Assembly: GCF_001417735.1 (NCBI RefSeq)
Contig: NZ_BBUZ01000039.1
Span: 1 to 64,000 of the forward strand
DNA: 64,000 nucleotides
Reading direction: 5' to 3'
Source of the DNA: Streptomyces sp. NBRC 110028
GTDB lineage: Bacteria; Actinomycetota; Actinomycetes; Streptomycetales; Streptomycetaceae
The position numbers were made by a program, and so were the translations under genes. Positions 8,357 to 17,483 of this stretch are shown here, piece after piece; position 1 is the stretch's first letter, and every line of letters begins with the position of its first letter. The notes under the pieces are model-generated. The model was not told the origin of the DNA. It saw only the letters and a program-made list of their open reading frames with translations, and ran no database searches.

Positions 8357-9319
8357 TCAGCCCTTGCGGGCCTTGACCTCCTCGGTCAGCTGCGGGACGA
8401 CCTCGAAGAGGTCGCCGACCACGCCGTAGTCGACCAGGTCGAAGATCGGGGCCTCGGCGTCCTTGTTGACGGCCACGATGGTCTTCGAGGTCTGCATACC
8501 GGCCCGGTGCTGGATCGCGCCCGAGATGCCGGCCGCGATGTACAGCTGCGGGGACACGGACTTCCCCGTCTGGCCCACCTGGTTGGTGTGCGGGTACCAG
8601 CCCGCGTCCACCGCCGCGCGCGAGGCGCCGACCGCGGCACCGAGCGAGTCGGCGAGGGCCTCGACGACGGGGAAGTTCTCCGCGCCGCCGACACCCCGGC
8701 CGCCGGAGACCACGATCGCGGCCTCGGTCAGCTCCGGACGCCCCGTCGACTCCCGCGCCGCACGAGAGACGACCTTGGTGCCGGTGGCGGTCCCGGAGAA
8801 GGAGACCTCCAGCGTCTCGGCGGCGCCCGCGGCCGGGGCCGCCTCCGGCGCGGCCGAGTTGGGCTTGACGGTGATGACCGGCGTGCCCTTGGTGACCCGG
8901 GACTTGGTGGTGTAGGCGGCCGCGAACACCGACTGCGTCGCCACCGGGCCCTCGGCACCGGCCTCCAGGTCGACGGCGTCGGTGATCAGCCCTGAGCCGA
9001 TGCGGACCGCGAGCCGGGCCGCGATCTCCTTGCCCTCCGCGGAGGACGGGACGAGCACGGCGGCCGGGTTCACGGCCTGGTACGCGGCCTGGAGCGCGTC
9101 CACCTTCGGTACGACGAGGTAGTCGGCGAACTCCGGGGCGTCGGCGGTCAGCACCCGCACCGCGCCGTACTCGGCGAGGGTGGCGGTGGTGTCCGCGGCA
9201 CCGGCCCCGAGGGCGATGGCGACGGGCTCGCCGACGCGGCGGGCCAGCGTCAGCAGCTCCAGGGTGGGCTTGCGGACGGCACCGTCCACGTGGTCGACAT
9301 AGACGAGGACTTCAGCCAT
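8357..9319 (-). CDS. etfA: Electron transfer flavoprotein subunit alpha
   Basis: The 320-residue protein has the ETF alpha fold, with an N-terminal nucleotide-binding-like half (MAEVLVYVDHVDG) and a C-terminal FAD domain containing GGRGVGG, GQTGKSVSPQLYIAAGISG and QHRAGMQTSKTIVAVNKD. With EtfB it carries electrons from acyl-CoA and other dehydrogenases to the membrane ETF dehydrogenase. AGGAG lies upstream of the ATG at 9319. It follows etfB by 85 bases on the same strand, forming an etfBA operon ended by the hairpin at 8302-8340. Confidence 0.96.
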   Translation of the reverse strand: MAEVLVYVDHVDGAVRKPTLELLTLARRVGEPVAIALGAGAADTTATLAEYGAVRVLTADAPEFADYLVVPKVDALQAAYQAVNPAAVLVPSSAEGKEIAARLAVRIGSGLITDAVDLEAGAEGPVATQSVFAAAYTTKSRVTKGTPVITVKPNSAAPEAAPAAGAAETLEVSFSGTATGTKVVSRAARESTGRPELTEAAIVVSGGRGVGGAENFPVVEALADSLGAAVGASRAAVDAGWYPHTNQVGQTGKSVSPQLYIAAGISGAIQHRAGMQTSKTIVAVNKDAEAPIFDLVDYGVVGDLFEVVPQLTEEVKARKG

Positions 9320-9404
9320 GGGACTTCTTCTCTCCTGCGAATACGAGGGGGTCGGGGCGGTGAGGCGGCTCGGTGTGGGAGGTCCGACCCGCCGGGCTGC
9401 GCAA

Positions 9405-10199
9405 TCAGACGAACTTGCGCTCCGCGAGGAATGCGGCGAGCTGCTTGCCGCCCTCACCCTCGTCCTTGACGATCGTGCCCGCCGTGCGGGCCGGGCGCTC
9501 CTCGGCGCCGTCGACCTTCGTCCAGGCACCCTCGAGGCCCACGTCCTCGGCCTCGATGTCGAGGTCGGACAGGTCCCAGGAGGTCACCGGCTTCTTCTTG
9601 GCCGCCATGATGCCCTTGAAGGACGGGTAGCGGGCCTCACCCGACTGGTCGGTCACCGACACGACCGCCGGGAGCGACGCCTCAAGGTGCTCGGTCGCGG
9701 TGTCGCCGTCCCGGCGGCCCTTGACCGTGCCGTCAGCGCCACCCTCGACTGAAACCTCCGACAGCAGCGTGACCTGCGGGACGCCCAGGCGCTCGGCGAG
9801 GATCGCCGGCAGCACGCCCATCGTGCCGTCGGTGGAGGCCATACCGCAGATGACCAGGTCGTAGCCGGCCTTCTCGACCGCCTTGGCCAGCACCAGCGAG
9901 GTGCCCAGCGCATCGGTGCCGTGCAGATCGTCGTCCTCGACGTGCACGGCCTTGTCGGCGCCCATCGACAGCGCCTTGCGCAGCGCGTCCTTGGCGTCCT
10001 CCGGGCCCACGGTCAACACCGTGATCTCCGCGTCGTCCGCCTCGTCGGCGATCTGGAGGGCCTGCTCGACCGCGTACTCGTCCAGCTCCGAGAGCAGGCC
10101 GTCCACATCGTCACGGTCGAGCGTCAGGTCCTCGGCGAAGTGCCGGTCGCCGGTGGCGTCGGGCACGTACTTCACACAGACAACGATCCTCAAGCTCAC
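9405..10199 (-). CDS. etfB: Electron transfer flavoprotein subunit beta
   Basis: A 264-residue ETF beta subunit. It begins LRIVVCVKYVPD and contains the AMP-binding ASTDGTMGVLPAILAERLG region, plus the SLPAVVSVTDQSGEARYPS and MAAKKKP segments near the C-terminus. The GTG at 10199 follows GGAG and gives the normal family N-terminus; the frame is open further upstream but that part is not conserved-looking. It is the first gene of the etfBA operon. The 200 bases upstream, which should hold the promoter, include the only AT-rich patch nearby (about 10312-10331). Confidence 0.96.
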   Translation of the reverse strand: MSLRIVVCVKYVPDATGDRHFAEDLTLDRDDVDGLLSELDEYAVEQALQIADEADDAEITVLTVGPEDAKDALRKALSMGADKAVHVEDDDLHGTDALGTSLVLAKAVEKAGYDLVICGMASTDGTMGVLPAILAERLGVPQVTLLSEVSVEGGADGTVKGRRDGDTATEHLEASLPAVVSVTDQSGEARYPSFKGIMAAKKKPVTSWDLSDLDIEAEDVGLEGAWTKVDGAEERPARTAGTIVKDEGEGGKQLAAFLAERKFV

Positions 10200-10401
10200 G
10201 CCGGCTCTCCTACTGCATCGTCTCTTCCGGGCTGCCTTGTGCTGGCAGCATAGGCGCCCTCGGGGGCTCTTCCCGGTCGGTTGGCGGCCGGGGGGCGGCC
10301 CATGCACCGAACGAAATATTACTCGTCAGTACACCCAGGGTGTTCCCCGTATGCAACCCGGTTGAACTGTGACCTTGCCAACGGATGATCAGTGGGACGG
10401 A

Positions 10402-10908
10402 TCAGTCGCGCAGTGCGTTGAAGCGCCCCTGGTGGTACAGGAGCGGACGGCCCGCTCCCGCCGGGTCGCCCGCGACCACCTCGCCGATCACCACGCGATG
10501 GTCCCCGGCGGGTATCCGGGCCACCACCCGGCACACCAGCCACGCCAGCACGCCGTCCAGCACCGGCACCCCCTGGGGCCCGGTGTGCCAGCCGGTGCCG
10601 GGGCCGAAGCGGTCCGCGCCGCTGCGCGCGAAGGTCGCGGCCAGCTCCCGCTGGTGCTCGCCGAGGACGTGTACGCCGACGTGCTCGGCCTCGGCGATCA
10701 CCGGCCAGCTGGAGGAGCCCTTGCCGACGCCGAAGGAGAGCAGCGGCGGCTCGGCGGCGACGGAGGCCAGGGAGGTCGCGGTGAAGCCGACGGGATGCGC
10801 CCCGTGCGCGGTGATCACCGCGACGCCGGCGGCGTGCCTGCGGAAGACGGAGCGGAAGAGTTCGGGGGCGCTGAGCCGGGGCGTGCCGAGGCCGGGCGAA
10901 GCCGTCAT
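10402..10908 (-). CDS. Flavin reductase family protein (FMN-binding)
   Basis: The 168-residue protein has the split-barrel flavin reductase pattern: FRSVFRRHAAGVAVITAHG at the start, then VGFTATSLASVAAEPPLLSF, the GVGKGSSSW phosphate-binding loop, and DHRVVIGEVV near the end. Such enzymes reduce FMN or FAD with NAD(P)H, often for a partner monooxygenase. No monooxygenase gene is adjacent, so it may work more generally. I chose the ATG at 10908, for which AGAAGG has about 8 bases of spacing, over the ATG six bases upstream. Confidence 0.85.
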   Translation of the reverse strand: MTASPGLGTPRLSAPELFRSVFRRHAAGVAVITAHGAHPVGFTATSLASVAAEPPLLSFGVGKGSSSWPVIAEAEHVGVHVLGEHQRELAATFARSGADRFGPGTGWHTGPQGVPVLDGVLAWLVCRVVARIPAGDHRVVIGEVVAGDPAGAGRPLLYHQGRFNALRD

Positions 10909-11142
10909 GAACATGTCCTTCTGCGGTGGGGTACGAGCGGGGGGAGCCGTGCTGTCGTCGTCGCTCACCCGCCCGGACACCGCGCACTCGCGGTCCGCGA
11001 GAGGTCCACGTGTACGCGTCCGCAGAGAAGAATAAGTCCAGGCCGCATGACGTCACCCTGACGATGCCCGCGGCGCACCGTCAAGTGCGGACCGCTGGTG
11101 GGACGTCCGCCGCGGGGCCCTCCCCCGCGATCTCACGCCGGA

Positions 11143-11529
11143 TCAGACCGCCTCGCCCAGGGCGGCGATGACGTCCGCCGTCCGCGGCTGTCCGGCCGCC
11201 CGGCGCACGATCCGGCCGTCCGCGTCGAGCACCAGCACGGTGGGCGTCCGCACGATGTCCAGCATCCGTACGAGCTCCAACTGCGCCTCGGCGTCGATCT
11301 CGACATGGGCCACGCCGTCGACCATGTGCGCCACCTCGGCCAGGACCCGCCGGGTGGCCCGGCAGGGCTGGCAGAAGGCACTGGAGAACTGGACGAGGGT
11401 GGCCCGGGCGCCCAGATCCGCTCCCAGCTGGGCGGCTGCCAGCCGCCCGCCGTCGTCCGCCACGCCCTGCCCCTGCTCGTTTCGCACGTTGTCCTCCGCA
11501 TCGGATGCCGTCATAGAGTGCAGCGACAT
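11143..11529 (-). CDS. Thioredoxin-like protein
   Basis: The 128-residue protein is a thioredoxin fold with active site CQPC inside QFSSAFCQPCRATRRVL and the cis-proline motif RTPTVLVLD. The tryptophan and glycine normally flanking the active site are changed (FCQPC instead of WCGPC), so its redox potential and partners may differ from housekeeping thioredoxin. The start is uncertain: ATG at 11529 or at 11514; neither has a strong ribosome site. It is transcribed away from the acyltransferase gene at 11690. Confidence 0.8.
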   Translation of the reverse strand: MSLHSMTASDAEDNVRNEQGQGVADDGGRLAAAQLGADLGARATLVQFSSAFCQPCRATRRVLAEVAHMVDGVAHVEIDAEAQLELVRMLDIVRTPTVLVLDADGRIVRRAAGQPRTADVIAALGEAV

Positions 11530-11689
11530 GGGCTTCGAGGGGATTCCCCGGAGCCCGACGTGATGAGGATCTCCCGGCCCGGCGAGGACCCGCGCTAGCA
11601 CAGAGAGATGACATAGGGCACCATCTGCCAGAAGCCGGGAAACCTACGGCTGCGTAACTTCCGCCGGGAGAGCCCTCCCAGGGAGAAAG

Positions 11690-12436
11690 ATGAAGGGTCC
11701 CTCTATGGCAGAGCTCGTCTATCCGCCGGTGATCGGCGCGGCCCGCACCATGTTCAAGGCGCTGGACCTGCGTATCGACATGAAGGGCACCGAGAATGTC
11801 CCCGAGCGGGGTGGCGCTGTTCTGGTGAGCAACCACATCGGCTATCTCGACTTCGTGTTCGCCGGGCTCACCGCCCGCCCCTCGAAGCGGCTGGTGCGGT
11901 TCATGGCGAAGGAAGCGGTCTTCCGGCACAAGATCTCCGGGCCGCTGATGCGCGCCATGAAGCACATTCCGGTGGACCGGGCCGCGGGCATGGACGCCTA
12001 CAAGCACGCCCTCAAGGCGCTGCGCTCCGGCGAGATCATCGGCATCTTCCCGGAGGCGACGATCTCGCGCTCGTTCACCCTCAAGAACTTCAAGTCGGGC
12101 GCCGCCCGGCTGGCCCAGGAGGCGGGCGTACCGCTGCTGCCGATGGCGCTGTGGGGCACGCAGCGGGTGTGGACCAAGGGCCACAAGCGAGCGCTGGGCC
12201 GCAATCACTTCCCGATCACCATGCGCGTCGGCGAGCCCGTCGAGGCCGATCCGACGGAGCCGTCCGACACGCTCACCGAGCGGGTGCGGACGCGGGTGCA
12301 GGAGCTGCTGGAGGCGGCGCAGCGGGCGTATCCGGTGCGGCCCAAGGGCCCCGACGACACCTGGTGGGTCCCGGCCCACCTGGGCGGTACGGCCCCCACC
12401 CCGGCGGAGGCCATCGCCCTGGACCGCGGGCGGTAG
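11690..12436 (+). CDS. 1-acyl-sn-glycerol-3-phosphate acyltransferase-like (PlsC family)
   Basis: The 248-residue protein has the PlsC motifs: SNHIGYLD (the HX4D catalytic pair), the lipid-binding RFMAKEAVFRH region, and FPEATISRS (motif III), with MALWGTQRVW as motif IV. It would acylate lysophosphatidate or a related lysolipid at the membrane. AGGGAGAAAG lies directly upstream of the ATG. The gene converges on the threonine aldolase gene and is separated from it by a strong bidirectional hairpin. Confidence 0.88.
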   Translation: MKGPSMAELVYPPVIGAARTMFKALDLRIDMKGTENVPERGGAVLVSNHIGYLDFVFAGLTARPSKRLVRFMAKEAVFRHKISGPLMRAMKHIPVDRAAGMDAYKHALKALRSGEIIGIFPEATISRSFTLKNFKSGAARLAQEAGVPLLPMALWGTQRVWTKGHKRALGRNHFPITMRVGEPVEADPTEPSDTLTERVRTRVQELLEAAQRAYPVRPKGPDDTWWVPAHLGGTAPTPAEAIALDRGR

Positions 12437-12449
12437 CCCTCATCCGGCC

Positions 12450-12491
12450 GGGCGGCGGCCGTCCCTCCCGGCGGGGGGACGGCCGCCGCCC
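12450..12491. terminator. Bidirectional hairpin between convergent genes
   Basis: GGGCGGCGGCCGTCCC (12450-12465) pairs perfectly with 12476-12491 around a 10-base loop. It lies between the stops of the plsC-type gene and the threonine aldolase gene and can terminate both. Confidence 0.8.
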
Positions 12492-12513
12492 GGGCAGGAT
12501 CAAGCCCGGCCGG

Positions 12514-13575
12514 TCAGCGCTTCATCTCCTCCCGGAGAGCCGCCACGAAGCCGTCGACGTCCTCTTCCCGGGTGTCGAAGGAGCACATCCAGCGCACGTC
12601 GCCCGCCGCCTCGTCCCAGAAGTAGAAGCGGTACCGCTTCTGGAGGCGTTCGCTCACATCGTGCGGCAGCCGGGCGAAGACCGCGTTGGCCTGCACGGGG
12701 TGCAGGATCGTGACGCCGTCGACCGTGCGCACCCCCTCGGCGAGCCGCTGGGCCATCGCGTTGGCGTGGCGCGCGTTGCGCAGCCACAGGTCGCGGGCGA
12801 GCAGGGCCTCCAGCTGGACGGAGACGAACCGCATCTTGGACGCCAGCTGCATGGACAGCTTGCGCAGATGCTTCATGGCGCGCACCGCGTCCGGGTCGAG
12901 CACGACGACGGCCTCGCCGAAGAGCATGCCGTTCTTCGTGCCGCCGAAGGACAGCACGTCCACGCCCGGCACATTGGTGAACGACCGCATGGGCACGTCC
13001 AGCGCGGCGGCCGCGTTGGCTATCCGGGCCCCGTCGAGGTGGACCTTCATGCCGCGCTCATGGGCGTGCTCGCAGATCGCGCGGATCTCGTCGACCGTGT
13101 AGACGGTGCCCAGCTCGGTGTTCTGGGCGATCGAGACGACCTGCGGCATCGCCCGGTGCTCATCGTCCCAGCCGTACGCCTCACGGTCGATGAGGTCGGG
13201 GGTGAGCTTGCCGTCCTCGGTGGGCACGGTGAGCAGCTTCAGCCCGCCGACCCGCTCGGGCGCACCGCATTCGTCGACGTTGATGTGCGCGGTGTCCGCG
13301 CAGATGACCGCGCCCCAGCGGTCGGTGAGCGCCTGGAGCGCGACGACGTTGGCGCCGGTGCCGTTGAAGACGGGGAACGCCTGCGCGTAGGGCCCGAAGT
13401 GGCTGCGCATGACGTGCTGCAGATGCGCGGTGTAGTCGTCCTCGCCGTAGGAGACCTGATGGCCGCCGTTGGCGAGGGCGAGCGCGGCGAGGATCTCCGG
13501 GTGGCCACCCGCGTAGTTGTCACTGGCGAAGCCGCGTACCTCGGGGTCGTGATGACGGCGGGCGTCGGTCCTCAC
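12514..13575 (-). CDS. Low-specificity threonine aldolase family, PLP-dependent
   Basis: The 353-residue fold-type I PLP enzyme opens with RGFASDNYAGGHPEI, has the cofactor-contact stretch VFNGTGANVVALQAL, the KVHLDGARIANAAAAL aspartate motif and the PLP lysine in DVLSFGGTKNGM. Family members cleave threonine or other beta-hydroxy amino acids to glycine and an aldehyde. The GTG at 13575 overlaps the TGA of the upstream SDR gene by four bases (GTGA), giving tight translational coupling. A GTG 21 bases further upstream is also possible. The set DUF6421 - SDR - aldolase on one strand suggests one pathway, not identified. Confidence 0.88.
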   Translation of the reverse strand: MRTDARRHHDPEVRGFASDNYAGGHPEILAALALANGGHQVSYGEDDYTAHLQHVMRSHFGPYAQAFPVFNGTGANVVALQALTDRWGAVICADTAHINVDECGAPERVGGLKLLTVPTEDGKLTPDLIDREAYGWDDEHRAMPQVVSIAQNTELGTVYTVDEIRAICEHAHERGMKVHLDGARIANAAAALDVPMRSFTNVPGVDVLSFGGTKNGMLFGEAVVVLDPDAVRAMKHLRKLSMQLASKMRFVSVQLEALLARDLWLRNARHANAMAQRLAEGVRTVDGVTILHPVQANAVFARLPHDVSERLQKRYRFYFWDEAAGDVRWMCSFDTREEDVDGFVAALREEMKR

Positions 13576-14357
13576 GGCTTGGGGGTCAGCCACAGTCGGG
13601 TTCCGTTCACTTCCCGGGCGGGCCGCTCCCAGACTCCGGCGATGGCCTCGGCCAGCTCCGTGACGTCGGTGAAGCCCGCGAACTTCGCGTTGGGGCGCTC
13701 CGCGCGCATGGCGTCGTGCACCAGCGCCTTGACCACCAGGATGACAGCCGCGGCCGCCGGGCCGCCCTCGCCCCCCAGCTTGGCGAAGGAGTCGCCGAGC
13801 GCGAGCGTCCACGCCTCGGCGGCGGCCTTGGCGGCGGCGTACGCGGCGTTGCCGGCGGTGGGCCGGGACGCGCCCGCCGCGCTGATCAGCACATAGCGGC
13901 CGTTGCGGGTGCGCCGCAGGGCGTCGTGGAAGGCGAGCGAGGTGTGCTGGGCGGTGCGGATGAGCAGATTGTGCAGGGTGTCCCAGTCGGCGAGCGGGGC
14001 GTCGGCGAAGGTCTTGCTGCCGCGCCAGCCGCCGACGAGGTGGACCAAGCCGTCGACGCGGCCGAATTCCTTCTCGATGCGGTCGGCCCAGGCGCGGGTG
14101 GCGTTCAGGTCGAGCAGGTCGACCGTCTCCCCGGTGACGCGGGCGCCGCCGTGGGCGTAGCGCGCCGCGTCGACCGCCTCGGCCAGCCGCGCCGGGTCGG
14201 AGTCGGAGGCGACGACGGTGGCCCCGGCCTCGGCGAGGCGGAGCAGCGTGGCGCGGCCCGCCGGGCCCGCCGCACCGGCCACCGCCACCACGGCGCCGTC
14301 CAGCGGCGTGCGGCCGTCCGGCTCGTTGGGGCTCGGGCTCGACGTCGGTGTGGTCAT
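13572..14357 (-). CDS. Short-chain dehydrogenase/reductase
   Basis: The 261-residue SDR has a Rossmann start (VVAVAGAAGPAGRATLLRL) with the first glycine of the usual TGxxxGxG replaced by alanine, an acidic VVASDSDPARL, HLVGGWRG in place of NNAG, and catalytic ISAAGAS and YAAAKAA (Ser-Tyr-Lys). The altered cofactor loop makes it atypical but not clearly inactive. AGGAG precedes the ATG at 14357. It overlaps the threonine aldolase start by 4 bases and follows the DUF6421 gene by 70 bases, so it is probably co-transcribed with both. Confidence 0.85.
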   Translation of the reverse strand: MTTPTSSPSPNEPDGRTPLDGAVVAVAGAAGPAGRATLLRLAEAGATVVASDSDPARLAEAVDAARYAHGGARVTGETVDLLDLNATRAWADRIEKEFGRVDGLVHLVGGWRGSKTFADAPLADWDTLHNLLIRTAQHTSLAFHDALRRTRNGRYVLISAAGASRPTAGNAAYAAAKAAAEAWTLALGDSFAKLGGEGGPAAAAVILVVKALVHDAMRAERPNAKFAGFTDVTELAEAIAGVWERPAREVNGTRLWLTPKP

Positions 14358-14427
14358 GCTCGCTGTCTCCTCATCGTCCGGTGCCGTGGGGCGGCCCTGC
14401 GGTGGTGGGGGGCGGTCCGCCACCGGG

Positions 14428-15828
14428 TCACGCCGCCGCTCGTATGCTGTCGTCGCCCGCCGTGATGCCCTTGGTGGAGGCGACCACGTCCCGCAGCTTC
14501 TTGGCGAGCGCCTCGTAGAACATGCTCAGCGGAAACTCGTCGGGGAGCACGTCGTCGACGAGCTTGCGCGGCGGCCGGCTCAGGTCCAGCGCGTCGGGGC
14601 CCTTGGCCCAGACGGATCCGGGGTGCGGGGCGAGATAGGTCGACACCAGCTCGTACGCCTTGAACCAGTGGACGAGCTTGGGCCGGTCGATGCCGTCCCG
14701 GTACAGCTTCTCGATCTCACCGCACAGCTGGTTGGTGACCTGCGAGGCGCGCGACCAGTCGATGTGCAGGGTGTTGTCCGTCCAGCGTACGACGTCGTGC
14801 TGGTGGAGGTAGGCGAACAGCAACTGGCCGCCGAGCCCGTCGTAGTTGCGGACCCGCTCGCCGGTGACGGGGAACCGGAACATCCGGTCGAAGATCACGG
14901 CGTACTGGACGTCACGGGCCTGGGCGAGCCCCTCCGCGTCGAGCTTCACGGCCTCCTTGAAGGCGGTGAGGTCGCAGCGCAGCTCCTCCAGGCCGTACAT
15001 CCAGAACGGCTGGCGCTGTTTGATCATGAAGGGGTCGAACGGCAGGTCACCGTGGCTGTGGGTGCGGTCGTGGACCATGTCCCACAGGGCGAACGCCTCC
15101 TGGCAGCGCCGCTGGTCGGCCAGCATGTCCCGGATGTCGTCGGGGAGTTCGATGCCCAGCGCCCGGACGGCGGCCTCGCTGACCCGGCGGAAGCGGGCGG
15201 CCTCCCGGTCGCAGAAGATGCCGCCCCAGGTGAAGCGCTCGGGGGCCTCGCGCACGGCGATGGTCTCAGGGAAGAGCACCGCCGAGTTGGTGTCGTAGCC
15301 GGGGGTGAAGTCCTCGAAGGCCAGGCCCAGGTAGAGCGGGTTGTCGTAGCGGGTGCGCTCCAGCTCGGCCAGCCAGTCGGGCCAGACCATGCGCAGGACG
15401 ACCGCCTCCAGATTGCGGTTCGGGTTGCCGTTCTGCGTGTACATGGGGAAGACGACCAGGTGCTGGAGGCCGTCGGCGCGCCCTTGCGCGGGCTGGAAGG
15501 CGAGCAGCGAGTCGAGGAAGTCGGGGACACCGAAGCCGTCGTCGGCCCAGCGGCGCAGATCGGCGACGAGCGCGCGGTGGTAGGCGGCGTTGTGCGGGAG
15601 CAGCGGGGCCAGCTCCTCGACGGCCGCGATCACCCTTTCGAGCGTGTCGCGGGCGCGGTGGCGCGGTGGCGCCCCCTCGGCGTCGAAGTCGATGGAACCG
15701 TCCTTGGACTGCCAGGGGCGAATCGTTTCTACAGCGTCCTTGAGGGCCGGCCAGGCCGGGTGCTCGATCACACGCCCCGCAGGCAGAATGCCACCGTCCG
15801 CTATCACGGACGAAAGAATTTCCGTCAT
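14428..15828 (-). CDS. DUF6421 family protein of unknown function
   Basis: A 466-residue soluble protein without signal peptide or membrane segments. It contains a His/Asp-rich stretch (WDMVHDRTHSHGDLPFDPFM) that looks like a metal or active site, followed by KQRQPFWMYGLEELRCDLTAF. I recognise it as the DUF6421 type found in Streptomyces; no reaction is known to me. The start ATG at 15828 has GAAGGGG upstream. Its position as the first gene before an SDR and a threonine-aldolase-like enzyme suggests a metabolic role. It diverges from the GDPD gene across 263 bases without another gene. Confidence 0.75.
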   Translation of the reverse strand: MTEILSSVIADGGILPAGRVIEHPAWPALKDAVETIRPWQSKDGSIDFDAEGAPPRHRARDTLERVIAAVEELAPLLPHNAAYHRALVADLRRWADDGFGVPDFLDSLLAFQPAQGRADGLQHLVVFPMYTQNGNPNRNLEAVVLRMVWPDWLAELERTRYDNPLYLGLAFEDFTPGYDTNSAVLFPETIAVREAPERFTWGGIFCDREAARFRRVSEAAVRALGIELPDDIRDMLADQRRCQEAFALWDMVHDRTHSHGDLPFDPFMIKQRQPFWMYGLEELRCDLTAFKEAVKLDAEGLAQARDVQYAVIFDRMFRFPVTGERVRNYDGLGGQLLFAYLHQHDVVRWTDNTLHIDWSRASQVTNQLCGEIEKLYRDGIDRPKLVHWFKAYELVSTYLAPHPGSVWAKGPDALDLSRPPRKLVDDVLPDEFPLSMFYEALAKKLRDVVASTKGITAGDDSIRAAA

Positions 15829-16091
15829 GATGACCCCTTCGCCGAAGAACCTTCCGTCTAGACACCGTATCCGTGGATGATCCGCCACTCAAGGGCGGGT
15901 AACGGAAATCGTCCTGCGTCACCTCCGCACCACCGCTGTTTTTCCTGCCCCATCCGCCCCGGACCATGCCACGGCCACGCTTGAGCGGTCCTGCCGGAGC
16001 CGGCCGTTAGGCTGAGCGCCGGTCCGGCGAGCCCGTGCCTCCCTCACAGCCGAAAAGACGACAAAAAGCCCGACAGAAGAGCGAGATCACG

Positions 16092-16775
16092 TTGACCTTT
16101 CTCACCATCGGACACCGCGGAGTGATGGGCGTCGAACCGGAGAACACCCTGCGCTCGTTCGTCCGGGCCGAGCACGAGGGCCTGGATGTCATCGAACTGG
16201 ACCTGCATCTCAGCAAGGACGGCGCGCTCGTCGTGATGCACGACGCCGACGTCGACCGCACGACCGACGGCAAGGGCCCCATCAGCGACTTCACCCTCGC
16301 CGAGCTGCGTGAATTCGACGCCGGGGAGGGCGAGCGGATCCCGGTCTTCGAGGAGGTCGTGGACGCGGTGAAGGCGCCGCTCCAGGCCGAGATCAAGGAC
16401 GTGGCCGCCGCGCGGGCCCTGGCCGAGGTGCTGACCAGCCGCGATCTCCTCGGCCGGGTCGATGTGATCTCCTTCCACGACGAGGCCCTCGCCGAGATCC
16501 GCACCCTGCTGCCCAGCGCCCGCACCGCCCTGGTGGCCAGCCGCTACGGGCTCGACGCCATCGACCGGGCGCACGCCGTCGGCGCCGGGATGCTGGTGCT
16601 CAACATCCGCCGGCTCACCCTGGAGCTGGTGGAGCGCGCCCACGCCGCCGATCTCAAGGTCATCGGCTGGACGGTGAACACCCCGGACCATCTGAGGCTG
16701 GCCCGCGGCCTCGGCCTCGACGGCGGCACGACCGACTTCCCGGAGATCCGCCGGGCGGCGCGCTACACGGCGTGA
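16092..16775 (+). CDS. Glycerophosphodiester phosphodiesterase
   Basis: The 227-residue TIM-barrel GDPD begins TFLTIGHRGVMGVEPENTLRS, with HRG and PENT metal/catalytic motifs, then ELDLHLSKDGALVVMHD carrying the acidic metal ligands and second histidine, and IGWTVNT near the end. It hydrolyses glycerophosphodiesters to glycerol-3-phosphate and an alcohol. There is no signal peptide, so it is cytoplasmic. The TTG at 16092, preceded by GAGCGAG, gives the usual short N-terminus; an in-frame GTG at 16035 would add 19 basic residues. Confidence 0.88.
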   Translation: MTFLTIGHRGVMGVEPENTLRSFVRAEHEGLDVIELDLHLSKDGALVVMHDADVDRTTDGKGPISDFTLAELREFDAGEGERIPVFEEVVDAVKAPLQAEIKDVAAARALAEVLTSRDLLGRVDVISFHDEALAEIRTLLPSARTALVASRYGLDAIDRAHAVGAGMLVLNIRRLTLELVERAHAADLKVIGWTVNTPDHLRLARGLGLDGGTTDFPEIRRAARYTA

Positions 16776-16796
16776 GCGCGGCCCGCGTGACCTGGT

Positions 16797-17345
16797 TCAG
16801 CCCAGCGGCTTGACCAGCAGCTCGAACTCCAGGTCGGGGCGGCGCGGCACGCCGAAGCGCTCGTCGCCGTACGGGAACGGGGTCCTCCGTCCCGTACGGG
16901 CGTAGCCGCGCCGCTCGTACCAGGCGATCAGCTCCTCGCGGGCGGTGATCACGGTCATGTGCATCTCGCGGGCGGCCCACTCGGCCGCAGCGAACCGCTC
17001 GGCCTCGGCCAGGACCATCTTCCCGAGGCCGCCGCCCTGCTGCCCGGGCCGCACCGCGAACATGCCGAAGTAGGCGTGGTCGCCGCGACGCTCCAGCTGG
17101 CAGCAGGCGATCAGCTCGCCGTCGCGCTCGGCGACCATCATCCGGCCGTCCGCGTTCCGCACGACGGCCGTGACGCCCTCGGGGTCGGTGCGCTGTCCGC
17201 CCAGGATGTCCGCCTCCGTCGTCCATCCCGCCCGGCTGGCGTCCCCGCGATACGCCGACTCGATCAGCGCGACCAGCGGCTCCACGTCGGCCTCGGTGGC
17301 TCCGCGGTAGGTGAGCGCGGCGGTGCGGGTGGCGGGGGTGTTCAT
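16797..17345 (-). CDS. GNAT family N-acetyltransferase
   Basis: The 182-residue protein has the GNAT core: YRGATEADVEPLVALIESAYRG at the start, FAVRPGQQGGGLGKMVLAEAE as the acetyl-CoA loop, and ELIAWYERRGYARTGRRTPFPYG at the end. The acceptor cannot be predicted. A GAGAGGAC ribosome site precedes the ATG at 17345. It converges on the GDPD gene with a 21-base gap. Confidence 0.85.
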   Translation of the reverse strand: MNTPATRTAALTYRGATEADVEPLVALIESAYRGDASRAGWTTEADILGGQRTDPEGVTAVVRNADGRMMVAERDGELIACCQLERRGDHAYFGMFAVRPGQQGGGLGKMVLAEAERFAAAEWAAREMHMTVITAREELIAWYERRGYARTGRRTPFPYGDERFGVPRRPDLEFELLVKPLG

Positions 17346-17483
17346 GGCGGCGGCGTCCTCTCCCTGGCGGCCCGGCTCCGGCCCGCGGCTCACGGCTCCC
17401 GGGTGCGGGGGGCGGGCGGGCGGATGACGAGAAGAAGACCCTAACCCGGTCCCGGCCGGGGCGGGGTGCGTAGGGTCACGGTC

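Noticed and set aside
10312..10331. TACT-CGTC-AGTA inverted repeat upstream of etfB
   Set aside because: The arms are only four bases; too short to call an operator with confidence, though the AT-rich patch may be promoter.
12151..13896. 581-codon plus-strand frame opposite the threonine aldolase and SDR genes
   Set aside because: Low-complexity product with no domain; the opposite strand encodes clear enzymes.
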